64,000 bases of DNA from Pseudomonas sp. RIT-PI-S (GCF_025642975.1 NZ_JANZKJ010000007.1:62001-126000), one strand, 5' to 3'; positions 45,103-55,168 are shown, numbered from the stretch's first letter. A program made the numbers and translations. Notes: a model not told the origin generated them from the sequence alone.

Positions 45103-46127
45103 CCGCGGCGATCGACCAGGGTGTGTCGCTCAAGGCCTATAACACCTTTGGGGTGGACGTGCGCGCGGCGCATTTCGCGGAGGTTACCGATGACGCCGCG
45201 CTGCTTGCCGCGCTCGGCTATGCCAAGGCCCACGAGCTACCGGTCTACCTGCTCGGTGGCGGCAGCAATCTGCTGTTGCTCGAAGATCTCCCCGGCTTGG
45301 TGATCCGCATGGCCAGCCGTGGCCGGCGGCTGTTGCAGGCGCAAGGTAGCCGAGTGCTGGTGGAGGCCGAAGCTGGCGAGCCCTGGCACCCCTTCGTCGG
45401 CTGGACATTGGACCAAGGCCTGGGTGGGCTGGAGAACCTGAGCCTGATCCCCGGCACCGTCGGGGCCGCGCCCATGCAGAACGTGGGCGCCTATGGGGTG
45501 GAGGTCAAAGATGTGTTCGCCGGGCTCACCGCACTGGACCGCCAGAGCGGGGAGCTACAGGACTTCACCCTTGAGCAGTGCCGTTTCGGCTACCGCGATA
45601 GCGTGTTCAAGCGTGAGCCTGGTCGCTGGGTGATCCTGCGAGTGCGTTTTTGGCTCGACCGCGAGGCGCCGTTGCAACTGGAGTATGGTCCGGTGCGTCA
45701 GCGCCTGGCCGAGCAGGGCATCACCGAGCCGGGGCCACGGGACGTCAGCGAAGCGATCTGCCAGATCCGTCGCGAAAAGCTGCCTGACCCCACCACGCTG
45801 GGCAACGCCGGTAGCTTCTTCAAGAACCCCCTGGTGCCAGCCGCCAAGGCCGCCGCGCTGAGCGAGCGTTGGCCGGGATTGGTCGCCTATCCGCAGGCCG
45901 ATGGCCAAGCCAAGCTCGCAGCCGGTTGGTTGATCGAGCAGGCTGGCTGGAAAGGTTATAGGCGCGGCGACGCCGCGGTGCACCAGCACCAGGCATTGGT
46001 GCTGGTAAACCACGGTACAGCCACTGGCGCCCAGTTGCTGGCTCTGGCCCGCGACATCCAGGCCGACATCCGCGCGCGCTTCGGGGTGGAGCTGGAAATG
46101 GAGGCCAATCTGCTCCCCGCTGCCTGA
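45099..46127 (+). CDS. murB: UDP-N-acetylenolpyruvoylglucosamine reductase MurB
   Basis: A 342-residue type I MurB (flavoenzyme) that reduces UDP-GlcNAc-enolpyruvate to UDP-MurNAc in peptidoglycan synthesis. FAD-binding residues lie in [12 protein letters not shown] (about 49-60) and [21 protein letters not shown] (split around 115-135). The catalytic Ser is in [10 protein letters not shown] (about 234-243), and the C-terminal Glu in ELEMEANLL completes the site. ATG 45099 overlaps the kdsB stop. The normal partner gene ptpA is absent between kdsB and murB. Confidence 0.96.
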   Translation: MTAAIDQGVSLKAYNTFGVDVRAAHFAEVTDDAALLAALGYAKAHELPVYLLGGGSNLLLLEDLPGLVIRMASRGRRLLQAQGSRVLVEAEAGEPWHPFVGWTLDQGLGGLENLSLIPGTVGAAPMQNVGAYGVEVKDVFAGLTALDRQSGELQDFTLEQCRFGYRDSVFKREPGRWVILRVRFWLDREAPLQLEYGPVRQRLAEQGITEPGPRDVSEAICQIRREKLPDPTTLGNAGSFFKNPLVPAAKAAALSERWPGLVAYPQADGQAKLAAGWLIEQAGWKGYRRGDAAVHQHQALVLVNHGTATGAQLLALARDIQADIRARFGVELEMEANLLPAA

Positions 46128-46202
46128 ACCTCGGCGGTTCGTCGCCGTCCGATGCTGATAACCCGGCGCAGAGCCGGTGGGCAACCGCGAAAGGGACGGT
46201 CG

Positions 46203-47153
46203 ATGAACAGCGTTGATCTTGGCGTATTGCGCGATGTGCGCGACTGGGTCGGGGAGGGGCGCACCGTGGTGCTGTATACCGTGGTGCAAACCTGGGGTAG
46301 CGCCCCTCGGCCGCCGGGAGCCATGCTTGCCTTGCGCGATGACGGCGTGGTCAGCGGCTCGGTTTCGGGCGGCTGCATCGAAGATGACCTCATCGCCCGC
46401 TTGCATGATGGTCGCCTTCAGCGCAAGGGCGGCCAGGTGCAGTTGGTCACTTACGGCATCACCGTCGAAGAAGCCGCCCGCTTTGGCTTGCCCTGCGGCG
46501 GCACACTGCGGTTGACCGAGGAGTGGGTCAACGATGCCGGCTGGGTGATCGAGCTGCTGGACCGCTGCGCCGACCATCAGGTAGTCGCGCGTGAGCTGGA
46601 TCTTCAGACCGGGGCGGTCAGTTTAGCCAGCGCAGGTCGCGAGGCCTTGCAAAGTTTCGACGGGCAGTGCCTGCGCACCCTCTACGGCCCGCGCTGGCGG
46701 CTGCTGCTCATCGGTGCGGGGCAGCTGTCGCGCTGCGTGGCCGAGCTGGCACGGATGCTCGATTTCGAAGTGCTGGTGTGCGATCCGCGCACCGAATTCA
46801 CCCAAGGCTGGCAAACCGAACACGGGCGCTTCGTGGCGGGGATGCCAGACGACGCGGTGCTGGCCATCGGGCCGGACGAACGCACGGCTATCGTAGCGCT
46901 GACCCACGACCCGCGGCTGGACGACATGGCGCTGTTGACGGCCCTGGACTCGAAAGCGTTCTACGTGGGTGCCTTAGGGTCCCGCGTCAACAGTGACAAG
47001 CGCCGGGTCAACCTGGCGGCTCTTGGTGTGAGCCCACAAGCCCTGGCACGTTTGCATGGGCCCATCGGGTTGCCGATAGGCAGTCACACCCCGGCGGAAA
47101 TCGCTCTCTCGCTCATGGCCGAAGTGGTCGCTATCAAAAACCGTGGGCAATGA
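46203..47153 (+). CDS. XdhC-family protein
   Basis: A 316-residue XdhC/CoxI-family protein, the factor that inserts or sulfurates molybdenum cofactor in xanthine dehydrogenase-type enzymes. The N-terminal XdhC_CoxI part has TWGSAPRPPGAML and VSGSVSGGCIEDDL (about 27-60), with Cys in the GGC loop, and a second GLPCGGTL. The C-terminal Rossmann part has LLIGAGQLSRCVAEL (about 176-190) and the GSR loop LGSRVNSDKRR. ATG 46203 follows AAGGGAC. No molybdenum hydroxylase gene is within the window. It is coupled to the MobA-like gene by an ATGA overlap. Confidence 0.9.
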   Translation: MNSVDLGVLRDVRDWVGEGRTVVLYTVVQTWGSAPRPPGAMLALRDDGVVSGSVSGGCIEDDLIARLHDGRLQRKGGQVQLVTYGITVEEAARFGLPCGGTLRLTEEWVNDAGWVIELLDRCADHQVVARELDLQTGAVSLASAGREALQSFDGQCLRTLYGPRWRLLLIGAGQLSRCVAELARMLDFEVLVCDPRTEFTQGWQTEHGRFVAGMPDDAVLAIGPDERTAIVALTHDPRLDDMALLTALDSKAFYVGALGSRVNSDKRRVNLAALGVSPQALARLHGPIGLPIGSHTPAEIALSLMAEVVAIKNRGQ

Positions 47154-47740
47154 GCGACCTTTGCGCTGTGGTCCTGGCTGCCGGCTATGGGCGCCGCTTC
47201 GCGGAGCAGGCCGGCGTTGGAGCGAACAAATTGCTTGCGACATGCGCGGGCCTCGACGGTAGCCGTCGTGCAGTGCTCGAGCATGGGTTACTGACGTTCC
47301 GTGACTGGCCCGGGGAACGTTTGCTGGTCCTGCGTCGCGGCTGCGTGGGGCAGGCGCAATTAACAGAACTCGCAGCCCGGCACGGTTTTGACAGCCTGCT
47401 GGTGGGTTCAGACGGAATGGGCGACAGCCTGAGTGCCGCCGTGCGTGCCCGAGCCAGTGCACGCGGCTGGCTGGTAGCGCTTGGTGACATGCCCTGGGTA
47501 CGCAACGACACCCCCTTGCGGGTAGCGGGCGGCATGAGCGGTGATCGTGCTTGTGTGCCGGTGTACCAGGGGCAACGGGGCCATCCGGTGGGTTTCGGCG
47601 CGGCCTTCGGTCCGGCATTGGCCGCCTTGCGTGGCGATCAGGGCGGCCGTCGGCTATTGCAAGAGGGGCGGGTCAACCTTCTGGAGGTTGATGATCCTGG
47701 CGTGTTGCGTGATGTGGATGTGCCAGGGGATTTGATCTAA
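47150..47740 (+). CDS. MobA-like/MocA nucleotidyltransferase
   Basis: A 196-residue NTP transferase domain protein. VVLAAGYGRRF (about 7-17) is the LAAGxxxRF nucleotide-binding loop, followed by KLLATC as the base of the loop and by WLVALGDMPWVRN carrying the metal-binding Asp. Close relatives are MobA (GTP) and MocA (CTP), which add a nucleotide to molybdopterin. Its coupling to xdhC suggests MCD-type (MocA) cofactor maturation for xanthine dehydrogenase-like enzymes. The C-terminal part is normal in length. Confidence 0.86.
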   Translation: MSDLCAVVLAAGYGRRFAEQAGVGANKLLATCAGLDGSRRAVLEHGLLTFRDWPGERLLVLRRGCVGQAQLTELAARHGFDSLLVGSDGMGDSLSAAVRARASARGWLVALGDMPWVRNDTPLRVAGGMSGDRACVPVYQGQRGHPVGFGAAFGPALAALRGDQGGRRLLQEGRVNLLEVDDPGVLRDVDVPGDLI

Positions 47741-47803
47741 TCAGCCGAGGCTCCGTCTCAGGTTTGTTGGCGATCGGCATCGCATGGAGTCGCGCCAAGG
47801 CCA

Positions 47804-47845
47804 TAAAAAAACCCCTGTCACCGCAAGATGACAGGGGTTTTTTCA
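47804..47845. terminator. Bidirectional terminator between mobA-like and rne
   Basis: AAAAAACCCCTGTCA (47806-47820) pairs with TGACAGGGGTTTTTT (47829-47843) around eight bases, with A and T runs on both sides. It serves the convergent mobA-like and rne transcripts. Confidence 0.95.
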
Positions 47846-47855
47846 TTCAAAGAGC

Positions 47856-50800
47856 TCAGGCCAACGGCTTGGGCTCCTTGTCCTGGTCTTCGCTGTGCTC
47901 GACCGTAGCTTCAACCTCTTCAGCGCTTTGCACGTTCTCGTCGATGACGGGAGTAGAAGTGTGCTCGGCAACCTTAGGCGTAGCTTCGGCGGCTTCAGCG
48001 AATGACGGCTGTTGCGGCTGCGGCGCGGCTTGCACGGCCGTGTCGGCTGCAGGTGCCGGCTCCACTTCGGTCAAGGTGATGGGGTCGACCACGACCGGTG
48101 CGGGCGCCTCAACCTCCACCGGCGCTTGTGCCTGAGCAAGGGCGCTGGCGTTTGCCAGGGTCGCCGCTTCTTCGGCTTCACGGGCAGCAGCCGCGGCCAG
48201 CTCAGCTTCGCGCTTGCGGCGACGCACTTCACGTGGGTCGTTCGGTGCGCGACCGTTAGCCAATACCGCGGGGGTCGCGGCCGGCTCCGTAGGCTCTTGC
48301 GTCGCGGCCGTCGCCTCGTTGAACGGTGCTTGCTCGGCGGGGGCCGGCTCGCTGGCTGGTGCAACATGCAGCGGTTGTTCGGTCACCGGTTGCACTGGCA
48401 GCTCGGCAGCTTCGGTGGCCGCTGGAACGTCCACATGCTGTACCGGTTGCTCGACCACTGGCGCTACCGACACCTCCGGCAATGGCTCTGGAGTGGTTTC
48501 CACGGTTTGCGGCTCGACGAGACGCTCCAACGGCTGCGGCACGATGGAGGATGCTTGTTCCACCGGCGTGGCGACGATTTCCGGCGCGGCGGTGGTGTCA
48601 GCTGCTTCCAGCTGGCGAGTCGCCTGTTCGGCTTGCTCGTTGGCCTGCGCTTCGGCTTCCTGGCTGATAACGCCCTCAACCACCACGGCTGCCGCGGTGA
48701 CGCTGGCGGCCACAGAGGCTATAGGCTCGCCCGGGGCGGAGGCTTCGGCGCCTTCGCCTTCTTCAGCGCCATCGTTGCCAATCAGCTCGCCGTTGGCGTC
48801 GCGTTGGCGCTCACGGCGGTTGCTGCGGCGGCGCTGGCCACGCGAGCGGCGACGTGGACGGTCGCCTTCGTTGGTGTCTTGACCATCGTCATGCAGTTCT
48901 TCGTTCAGTACCGCTTCCTCAGCCGGAGTCGGCTCAGGCTGCTGTTGCGGCTGCTCCTCGCGGGCAGGGCGCGGCTGGCGTTCCTCGCGAGGTGCACGTT
49001 CTTCACGCGGTGCGCGTTCTTCACGCGGTGCGCGTTCCTCACGTGGCTCGCGCGGTGCACGCTCTTCGCGGGCCGGGCGCTCGGCGCGTTCTTCGCGGGG
49101 CTGGCGCTCTTCACGGGGCTGGGCAGGCGCGTCCAGAGGCTCACGCAGTTCGCGTACCGGGCGGTCCTCGCGTGGGCGGCGCTCTTCACGAGGTGCACGG
49201 GCTTCGCGTGGCGGGCGCGGAGTACGCTCCTCGCGTGCAACCGGTGCCTCTTCGCGCGGCTCGCGCGGTGCACGTTCCTCGCGCGGGACGCGTTCTTCAC
49301 GGCTGGCACGTTCTTCACGCGGAGCGCGCTCTTCACGCGGCTTGCGCTCTTCGTCACGACGCCCGTTGCGGTTGCGGCTTTGCTGGCGGCCGTTGCGACG
49401 CTCTTCGTTGCGCGAGGTGCGCTCGGTGGCGGGCTTGGGCGCGGCAGCGGCGGCGACAGGGGCCGCGGGTTCTTCCTTGCCGGCGAACAGGCTGACCAGC
49501 GACTTCACCAGGCCCTTGAACAGGCTCGGCTCGGCGGTGGCTGGCGCGGTGCTCGGTTGCGGCGCGGGCTGTGGCTCCTCGCTGGCCGGCATCGGCGCGT
49601 TGGCGCGGGCAGGGGCGGTCTTTACCGCGGCTTCCTGGCGAACCAGGGTGCGGGTAGCGGCAGCCGGCTGAGCTTCCTCGACTTCGGCGGCGGCAATTTC
49701 GTAGCTCGATTGCGCGTTCAACACTTCCGGGTTGTCATCACGCAGGCGCTGCACTTCGAAGTGCGGCGTTTCCAGGTGATCGTTCGGCAGGATGATGATC
49801 CGCGCCCGGGTACGCAGTTCGATCTTGGTGATCGAGTTGCGTTTTTCGTTGAGCAGGAACGCGGCTACCGGGATCGGTACCTGAGCACGCACTTCGGCGG
49901 TGCGATCCTTCAGGGCTTCTTCCTCGATCAGGCGCAGGATGGCCAGGGAGAGGGATTCGACGTCGCGGATGATGCCGGTGCCGCTGCAGCGTGGGCAAAC
50001 GATACCGCTGCTTTCACCCAGCGAGGGGCGCAGGCGCTGGCGAGACATTTCCAACAGGCCAAAGCGGGAGATACGGCCCACTTGCACCCGCGCGCGGTCG
50101 GCTTCGAGGCACTCGCGCACCCGCTCTTCCACCGCGCGCTGGTTCTTGGCGGGGGTCATGTCGATGAAGTCGATGACGATCAGGCCGCCGATATCACGCA
50201 GGCGCAGTTGGCGGGCGATTTCCTCGGCCGCTTCCAGGTTGGTCTGGAGCGCGGTTTCCTCGATGTCGCTGCCTTTGGTGGCGCGAGCAGAGTTGATGTC
50301 GATGGAAACCAGGGCTTCGGTGGGGTCGATCACGATCGAGCCGCCGGACGGCAATTCGACGACGCGCTGGAAGGCCGTTTCGATCTGGCTTTCGATCTGG
50401 AAGCGGTTGAACAACGGAACGCTGTCTTCGTACAGCTTGATCTTGCTGGCGTACTGGGGCATCACTTGGCGGATGAAGGTCAGTGCTTCTTCCTGGGCCT
50501 CGACGCTGTCGATCAGCACTTCGCCGATGTCCTGGCGCAGGTAATCGCGGATCGCACGGATGATGACGTTGCTTTCCTGGTAAATCAGGAAAGGCGCGGA
50601 ACGATCCAGCGAAGCTTCTTTGATCGCGGTCCACAGTTGCAGCAGGTAATCCAGGTCCCACTGCATTTCTTCGCTGCTACGGCCCAGGCCAGCGGTGCGG
50701 ACGATCAGGCCCATGTCGGCTGGGGCGACCAAGCCATTCAGCGCTTCGCGCAGTTCATTGCGCTCTTCACCCTCGATGCGCCGCGAAATGCCGCCAGCGC

Positions 50801-51197
50801 GGGGGTTATTTGGCATCAGCACCAGGTAACGGCCGGCGAGGCTGATGAAAGTGGTCAGGGCCGCGCCCTTGTTGCCACGTTCTTCTTTCTCGACCTGGAC
50901 GATGACTTCCTGGCCTTCGCTCAACACTTCCTTGATGTTGACCCGACCTTCGGGGGCCTTCTTGAAGTATTCGCGGGAGATTTCTTTCAGCGGCAGAAAG
51001 CCGTGGCGTTCGGAGCCGAAGTCGACGAAAGCGGCTTCAAGGCTCGGCTCGATGCGGGTGATGCGGCCCTTGTAGATGTTGGCCTTCTTCTGCTCTCGCG
51101 CACCGGATTCGATATCCAGGTCATAGAGGCGCTGGCCATCTACCAGGGCAACACGCAACTCTTCGGGTTGAGTTGCGTTAATCAGCATTCTTTTCAT
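47856..51197 (-). CDS. rne: Ribonuclease E
   Basis: A 1113-residue endoribonuclease E that starts mRNA decay and matures rRNA and tRNA. Its N-terminal catalytic half (about 1-520) has the S1 domain (about 39-119), the DNase I-like core with [16 protein letters not shown] (catalytic Asp) and [10 protein letters not shown], and the zinc-link CPRCSGTG (about 403-410). The C-terminal half is disordered scaffold: an Arg/Glu-rich tract (about 615-800, [14 protein letters not shown] repeats) for RNA binding, and a Pro/Ala/Glu/Val-rich tail (about 830-1113) for degradosome partners. ATG 51197 ([10 protein letters not shown]) matches family starts. The leader is long (about 690 bases), fitting autoregulation by mRNA cleavage. 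Confidence 0.96.
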   Translation of the reverse strand: MKRMLINATQPEELRVALVDGQRLYDLDIESGAREQKKANIYKGRITRIEPSLEAAFVDFGSERHGFLPLKEISREYFKKAPEGRVNIKEVLSEGQEVIVQVEKEERGNKGAALTTFISLAGRYLVLMPNNPRAGGISRRIEGEERNELREALNGLVAPADMGLIVRTAGLGRSSEEMQWDLDYLLQLWTAIKEASLDRSAPFLIYQESNVIIRAIRDYLRQDIGEVLIDSVEAQEEALTFIRQVMPQYASKIKLYEDSVPLFNRFQIESQIETAFQRVVELPSGGSIVIDPTEALVSIDINSARATKGSDIEETALQTNLEAAEEIARQLRLRDIGGLIVIDFIDMTPAKNQRAVEERVRECLEADRARVQVGRISRFGLLEMSRQRLRPSLGESSGIVCPRCSGTGIIRDVESLSLAILRLIEEEALKDRTAEVRAQVPIPVAAFLLNEKRNSITKIELRTRARIIILPNDHLETPHFEVQRLRDDNPEVLNAQSSYEIAAAEVEEAQPAAATRTLVRQEAAVKTAPARANAPMPASEEPQPAPQPSTAPATAEPSLFKGLVKSLVSLFAGKEEPAAPVAAAAAPKPATERTSRNEERRNGRQQSRNRNGRRDEERKPREERAPREERASREERVPREERAPREPREEAPVAREERTPRPPREARAPREERRPREDRPVRELREPLDAPAQPREERQPREERAERPAREERAPREPREERAPREERAPREERAPREERQPRPAREEQPQQQPEPTPAEEAVLNEELHDDGQDTNEGDRPRRRSRGQRRRSNRRERQRDANGELIGNDGAEEGEGAEASAPGEPIASVAASVTAAAVVVEGVISQEAEAQANEQAEQATRQLEAADTTAAPEIVATPVEQASSIVPQPLERLVEPQTVETTPEPLPEVSVAPVVEQPVQHVDVPAATEAAELPVQPVTEQPLHVAPASEPAPAEQAPFNEATAATQEPTEPAATPAVLANGRAPNDPREVRRRKREAELAAAAAREAEEAATLANASALAQAQAPVEVEAPAPVVVDPITLTEVEPAPAADTAVQAAPQPQQPSFAEAAEATPKVAEHTSTPVIDENVQSAEEVEATVEHSEDQDKEPKPLA
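48960..49360 (-). repeat. Arg/Glu repeat tract in the RNase E scaffold
   Basis: Short tandem repeats encode REERxPREERxP units; the minus-strand DNA repeats CGCGAAGAACG-like 15-21-base units with small variations. Such tracts vary in length between strains by slippage or recombination. It corresponds to the RNA-binding region of the degradosome scaffold. Confidence 0.8.
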
Positions 51198-51891
51198 GTA
51201 GTACCGTCGGTTTCCGGGCTGCCGGAAACAGCGTTCGGCACACACGACTTCTCACGGTCGGTGTTCAGGTGCGAGGGAGGCGTTGATAGCTTCCCGGCCA
51301 GTGGTGAGGCTTCTTTAAGCCTGCGCCTTGGCGACGCGTCCTGCCTTTGTGTGGTGTCAAAAGCACTCAGTCAGGAGGAGGAATCAGGTCTCGACCGTGG
51401 ACGCCCTCGGGGGCATCTGCGCGGGCCGGCCGTGCCGCGGGCTGGCGCCAGGCTCTGTTTCTTACAGATCCTGGGCCGCCACTGGCAGGGCGCGGTGCCA
51501 CACGGCACGTTACCTGTGCATCTCCACCCTACACGTATCCCTGATAATTCGGGTGCTGCCGCGCGCTGAATCCGCAACGGGTTGGCATTTATCGCGACGC
51601 CTGTTGGCCGTCGCACGCTAAAAAAAATCAAGGCTTGTATTTCCGAAGCCTTCACCGATACCAGGCTAAACGGCTGCGCTTGTTTATTAGCCACAGGATT
51701 CGAACAGCCAGGGCCCGATAAGACCGCCCTGATGAGTTCGACTCGTTTTGCCTGGCCGCGCCTTGCACGAACCACCGGTTCGCCGCGCGGTGCAAGCCCC
51801 GTCGGACGGCCTCGCGTCCTCTTCTAACACCTGGGTAAGCGGCGGTCGTTTACCGTCTGTCACTCCCCGGCCGCTTATGGCGGCGTTCGGG
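51198..51891 (-). promoter_or_regulatory. Long 5' untranslated leader of rne
   Basis: About 690 bases between the predicted promoter and the rne ATG hold no convincing gene. Visible structure includes the GCGACG/CGTCGC hairpin (51594-51614) next to a run of eight T on the minus strand (51619-51628 region). The length and position match the leader through which RNase E controls its own mRNA; a Pseudomonas-specific rne-II motif is described for this position. I cannot assign the motif boundaries by eye. Confidence 0.6.
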
Positions 51892-51920
51892 ACTATAGCA
51901 GCAAACATTAAGTGCTTCAA
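51892..51920 (-). promoter_or_regulatory. Sigma70 promoter for rne
   Basis: On the minus strand TTGAAG (complement of 51915-51920) and TATAGT (complement of 51892-51897) are separated by 17 bases. It is the best promoter match upstream of rne and implies a transcript start near 51885. Confidence 0.7.
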
Positions 51921-51949
51921 ATGGCTGAAAAATTGATATTATCCGCGGC

Positions 51950-52906
51950 ATGACCACGACCTCTCCCCCAACTTCAGGCGTTCAGTTGCTTGAAGTTGCG
52001 CCGGAACTTGCCGGCCAACGCATCGACAATTTCCTTATCACGGCCCTCAAGGGCGTACCTCGCACGCTGGTGTATCGCATCCTGCGCAAAGGCGAAGTGC
52101 GCGTGAATAAAGGCCGGATAAAACCTGAGTATAAGCTTCAGGCCGGTGACATCGTGCGGGTGCCGCCGCTGCGTCTGCCCGAGCGGGACGCCCCTGTGCC
52201 TGTCGCGCAAGGGCTGTTGCAGCGTCTCGAGGCAGCCATCGTCCATGAAGACAAGGGCCTGATCATCATCAACAAGCCGGCCGGTATCGCCGTGCATGGC
52301 GGCAGCGGGCTCAGCTTTGGGGTCATCGAGGCGTTCCGGCAACTGCGCCCTGATGCCAAGGAGCTGGAGCTGGTACACCGGCTGGATCGCGACACCTCCG
52401 GGCTGCTGATGATTGCCAAGAAGCGTAGCATGCTGCGGCACTTGCATGAGGCGTTGCGCGGGGACGGCGTGGATAAGCGCTACATGGCACTGGTCCGCGG
52501 GCACTGGCCAACTAGCAAGAAACAAGTCAACGCACCCTTGCTCAAGAGCAACCTGCGCTCGGGTGAGCGCATGGTCGAGGTCAATCCCGAAGGCAAGGAG
52601 GCCCTGACGCTGTTCAAGGTGCTGCGCCGTTTCGGCGACTTCGCCACCCTGGTGGAGGCGCGCCCGGTTACCGGGCGCACCCACCAGATCCGCGTGCATG
52701 CCCTGCATGCGGGGCACTGCATTGCCGGGGATCCCAAATATGGAGACGAGGAGTTCAGCCGCGAGCTTCGCGACTTGGGTGGCAAGCGGTTGTTCCTGCA
52801 TGCCTATGCGTTGTCGTTGACCTTGCCCGATGGCAGCCGCTTGGACGTACAAGCACCGGTCGATGAGTTGTGGTCAGCCGCGGTGGAGCGCCTGGCCAGT
52901 GCCTGA
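51950..52906 (+). CDS. rluC: 23S rRNA pseudouridine synthase RluC
   Basis: A 318-residue RluA-family enzyme that isomerises uridines 955, 2504 and 2580 of 23S rRNA. An N-terminal S4 RNA-binding domain (about 22-80, [19 protein letters not shown] at its start) precedes the synthase domain, with catalytic Asp146 in [10 protein letters not shown] and GRTHQIRVH (about 240-248). ATG 51950 gives the normal length, but no ribosome site precedes it. A TATTAT hexamer lies at 51937-51942, so the mRNA may be leaderless. It is divergent from rne, the usual arrangement in gammaproteobacteria. The stop region overlaps the next gene by eight bases. Confidence 0.95.
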   Translation: MTTTSPPTSGVQLLEVAPELAGQRIDNFLITALKGVPRTLVYRILRKGEVRVNKGRIKPEYKLQAGDIVRVPPLRLPERDAPVPVAQGLLQRLEAAIVHEDKGLIIINKPAGIAVHGGSGLSFGVIEAFRQLRPDAKELELVHRLDRDTSGLLMIAKKRSMLRHLHEALRGDGVDKRYMALVRGHWPTSKKQVNAPLLKSNLRSGERMVEVNPEGKEALTLFKVLRRFGDFATLVEARPVTGRTHQIRVHALHAGHCIAGDPKYGDEEFSRELRDLGGKRLFLHAYALSLTLPDGSRLDVQAPVDELWSAAVERLASA

Positions 52907-53576
52907 TTACGACCTGCTGGTGTTCGACTGGGACGGCACCCTTGCCGACTCCATCGGTCGGATTGTCGACGCCATGCAACATGCAGCGATTCGCGCCGGG
53001 CTCGCGCCACGAGACGATGTGCAGATAAAAGGCATTATCGGCCTGGGCCTGCCGGAGGCCATCCGCTCGCTTTATCCCCGTCTTGATGACGCCGCCGTGA
53101 TCGATTTTCGCGAGCATTACGCGCAGCGCTACATCGCGCTGGAAGCGACTCCCTCGCCATTGTTCCCCGGTGTCGCCCAAGGGCTGGAGGCGTTTCGCCG
53201 CGCCGGTTATCGGTTGGCGGTGGCAACAGGGAAGGCGCGCCGTGGCCTTGATCGCGTGCTCAAGGGGCATGGCCTGGAAGACTTTTTCGATATCACCCGG
53301 GCGGCGGATGAAACCTGCAGCAAGCCGCACCCGCTGATGCTGGAAGAAATTCTGCAACATTGCGGGGTCAGTGCCGGGCGCGCCTTGATGATCGGCGACT
53401 CGGCCTTTGATCTGCAAATGGCCCATAACGCGGGTATGCCTTGCGTGGCCGTAGGCTATGGTGCCATCGATCTGGCGGCGCTGATGGTCTACGAGCCGGT
53501 GCTGGCGATCGAACGTTTCGCCCAACTGACCGCCTGGCTACAGCCGGGCGAACCACTACCTGCGAGAAGTGAGTAA
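52899..53576 (+). CDS. HAD-family hydrolase (phosphoglycolate phosphatase-like)
   Basis: A 225-residue HAD subfamily IA phosphatase. Motif [11 protein letters not shown] has nucleophile Asp10 and acid Asp12, motif II has Thr in [10 protein letters not shown], and motif III/IV is the Lys of SKPHP with MIGDSAFD (about 161-168). The helical cap lies at about 15-85. The GTG start at 52899 overlaps rluC by eight bases; the first residues [12 protein letters not shown] fit the family. Substrate is unknown; such genes next to rluC are conserved in pseudomonads. The 3' end overlaps or abuts the sppA start region. Confidence 0.9.
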   Translation: MPDYDLLVFDWDGTLADSIGRIVDAMQHAAIRAGLAPRDDVQIKGIIGLGLPEAIRSLYPRLDDAAVIDFREHYAQRYIALEATPSPLFPGVAQGLEAFRRAGYRLAVATGKARRGLDRVLKGHGLEDFFDITRAADETCSKPHPLMLEEILQHCGVSAGRALMIGDSAFDLQMAHNAGMPCVAVGYGAIDLAALMVYEPVLAIERFAQLTAWLQPGEPLPARSE

Positions 53577-53580
53577 ACGG

Positions 53581-54579
53581 ATGTCCGATCAATGGAAAGC
53601 ACCATCCGCCTCGGAAGGCGACGTACCGCGCTCCGGGGATGAGCGCAGCTGGCAGCTGCTGGAGAAAACCCTGTTGGCCAGCGTGCAGGAACAACGTCGC
53701 GCGCGCCGCTGGGGGATTTTCTTCAAGTGCCTGACCTTCCTTTACCTGCTGGGCATGCTGTTCTTGTTCTCGCCGCTGGGCAAGCTGGAGAAAAGCGCCG
53801 GCAAAGCGGGTGGCTATACCGCGCTCATCGACGTGCAAGGCATGATCGCCGACAAGGAGGACGCCAGCGCCGACAATATCGTCAGCAGCCTGCGTGCCGC
53901 CTTTGACGACCCGAAGGTCAAGGGTGTGGTGCTGCGGATCAACAGCCCTGGCGGAAGCCCGGTCCAGTCCGGGTATGTGTACGACGAAATCCGCCGGCTG
54001 CGCGGGCTTCACCCACAGGTCAAGCTGTATGCGGTGATCGCCGACCTGGGCGCCTCCGGTGCCTACTACATCGCCAGCGCCGCGGACCAGATCTACGCCG
54101 ACAAGGCCAGCCTCGTCGGCTCGATCGGCGTCACGGCAGCCGGCTACGGCTTCGTCGGCACCATGGAGAAGCTCGGCGTGGAGCGTCGACCGTACAGCTC
54201 GGGCGAGCACAAGGCATTCCTCGATCCGTTCCAGCCGGCAAAGGAATCGGAAACCCGGTTCTGGCAAGGCGTGCTGGATACCACCCACCGGCAGTTCATC
54301 GCCCAGGTCAAGGCGGGCCGTGGGGATCGCCTGAAGGACAAGGACCATCCCGAGCTGTTTTCCGGGTTGATCTGGTCTGGGGAGCAGGCCCTGGACCTGG
54401 GTCTGATCGACGGGTTGGGTAACAGCAGCTATGTCGCCCGCGAGATTGTCGGCGCGGAGGACCTGGTCGACTTCACGGTCGAGCAGTCACCGCTGGATCG
54501 TTTTTCTAAAAAGCTCGGCGCCAGCGTGGCCAGCGAAATGGCCATGTGGATGGGGTTCACCGGCCCAGCTCTGCGCTAG
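53581..54579 (+). CDS. sppA: Signal peptide peptidase SppA (S49 family)
   Basis: A 332-residue short-form SppA that degrades cleaved signal peptides in the inner membrane. A membrane anchor lies at about 44-66. The catalytic Ser159 is in DLGASGAYYIAS and the Lys211 in SSGEHKAFLDP; their spacing of 52 matches the Ser-Lys dyad of Bacillus SppA. GSIGV and the NSPGGS loop (121-126) complete the active site. ATG 53581 (MSDQWKAP) is preferred, although an in-frame GTG at 53569 is also possible. Confidence 0.93.
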   Translation: MSDQWKAPSASEGDVPRSGDERSWQLLEKTLLASVQEQRRARRWGIFFKCLTFLYLLGMLFLFSPLGKLEKSAGKAGGYTALIDVQGMIADKEDASADNIVSSLRAAFDDPKVKGVVLRINSPGGSPVQSGYVYDEIRRLRGLHPQVKLYAVIADLGASGAYYIASAADQIYADKASLVGSIGVTAAGYGFVGTMEKLGVERRPYSSGEHKAFLDPFQPAKESETRFWQGVLDTTHRQFIAQVKAGRGDRLKDKDHPELFSGLIWSGEQALDLGLIDGLGNSSYVAREIVGAEDLVDFTVEQSPLDRFSKKLGASVASEMAMWMGFTGPALR

Positions 54580-54589
54580 CCGCCCCGGC

Positions 54590-55168
54590 TCAAGGGACCG
54601 CGACGCCCATCGCAGCCAGCATCGCCACCAGGCGGATGAGTGGCAGGCCGATCAGGCTGGTCGCGTCGGGCCCTTCGGTGCTTTCGAACAGGCTTACGCC
54701 CAGCCCCTCCGCCTTGAAGCTGCCGGCGCAATCGTAAGGTTGTTCGGCCTGCAGATAGCGGGTGAGGGCGTCTTGGGGAAGCTTGCGCATGTTCACTGAA
54801 AAAGCGACGGCGTCTACCTGGCATTCACCGCTCGCGCTGTCGAGCAATGCCAGCCCGGTGAGGAAGGTCACTCGCTCGCCGCTTGCGGCAGTCAGTTGCG
54901 CCAAAGCCTGTTCGAACCCGCCGGGCTTGCCGAGCACCTGATCACCGAGCACTGCCACTTGGTCTGAGCCGATGATCAGATGGTGCGGGTAGCGGAGGGC
55001 GAGCGCCCGGGCTTTGTCCTCAGCCAGGCGCAGTACCAGCGCCAATGCTGATTCGCCCTCATGGCGCCGCTCGTCGACCTCGGGCGCGTGGGTTGAAAAT
55101 GGCAGGCCCAGGCGCTTGAGCAAGGCCTGCCGATAGGGCGAGCTTGACGCTAGAATCAGTGGCCGCAT
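54590..55168 (-). CDS. Maf/YceF-type nucleoside triphosphate pyrophosphatase
   Basis: A 192-residue Maf-family NTP pyrophosphatase. The N-terminal LILASSSPYRQALL is the SxSxxR substrate loop. Glu in APEVDER, Asp in IGSDQVAVLGD (about 68-78), and KPGGFEQA are the active-site positions. The start at 55168 follows the usual SSSPYR distance. The YceF branch prefers 7-methyl-GTP, which is likely here by position (before yceD/rpmF) but cannot be shown from sequence. It faces sppA convergently with only 10 bases between stops. Confidence 0.92.
   Translation of the reverse strand: MRPLILASSSPYRQALLKRLGLPFSTHAPEVDERRHEGESALALVLRLAEDKARALALRYPHHLIIGSDQVAVLGDQVLGKPGGFEQALAQLTAASGERVTFLTGLALLDSASGECQVDAVAFSVNMRKLPQDALTRYLQAEQPYDCAGSFKAEGLGVSLFESTEGPDATSLIGLPLIRLVAMLAAMGVAVP

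Noticed and set aside
48012..51569. A very long open frame antisense to rne (about 1185 codons).
   Set aside because: It mirrors the GC-rich and repetitive rne coding sequence; its product is low-complexity, and rne is certain on the other strand.
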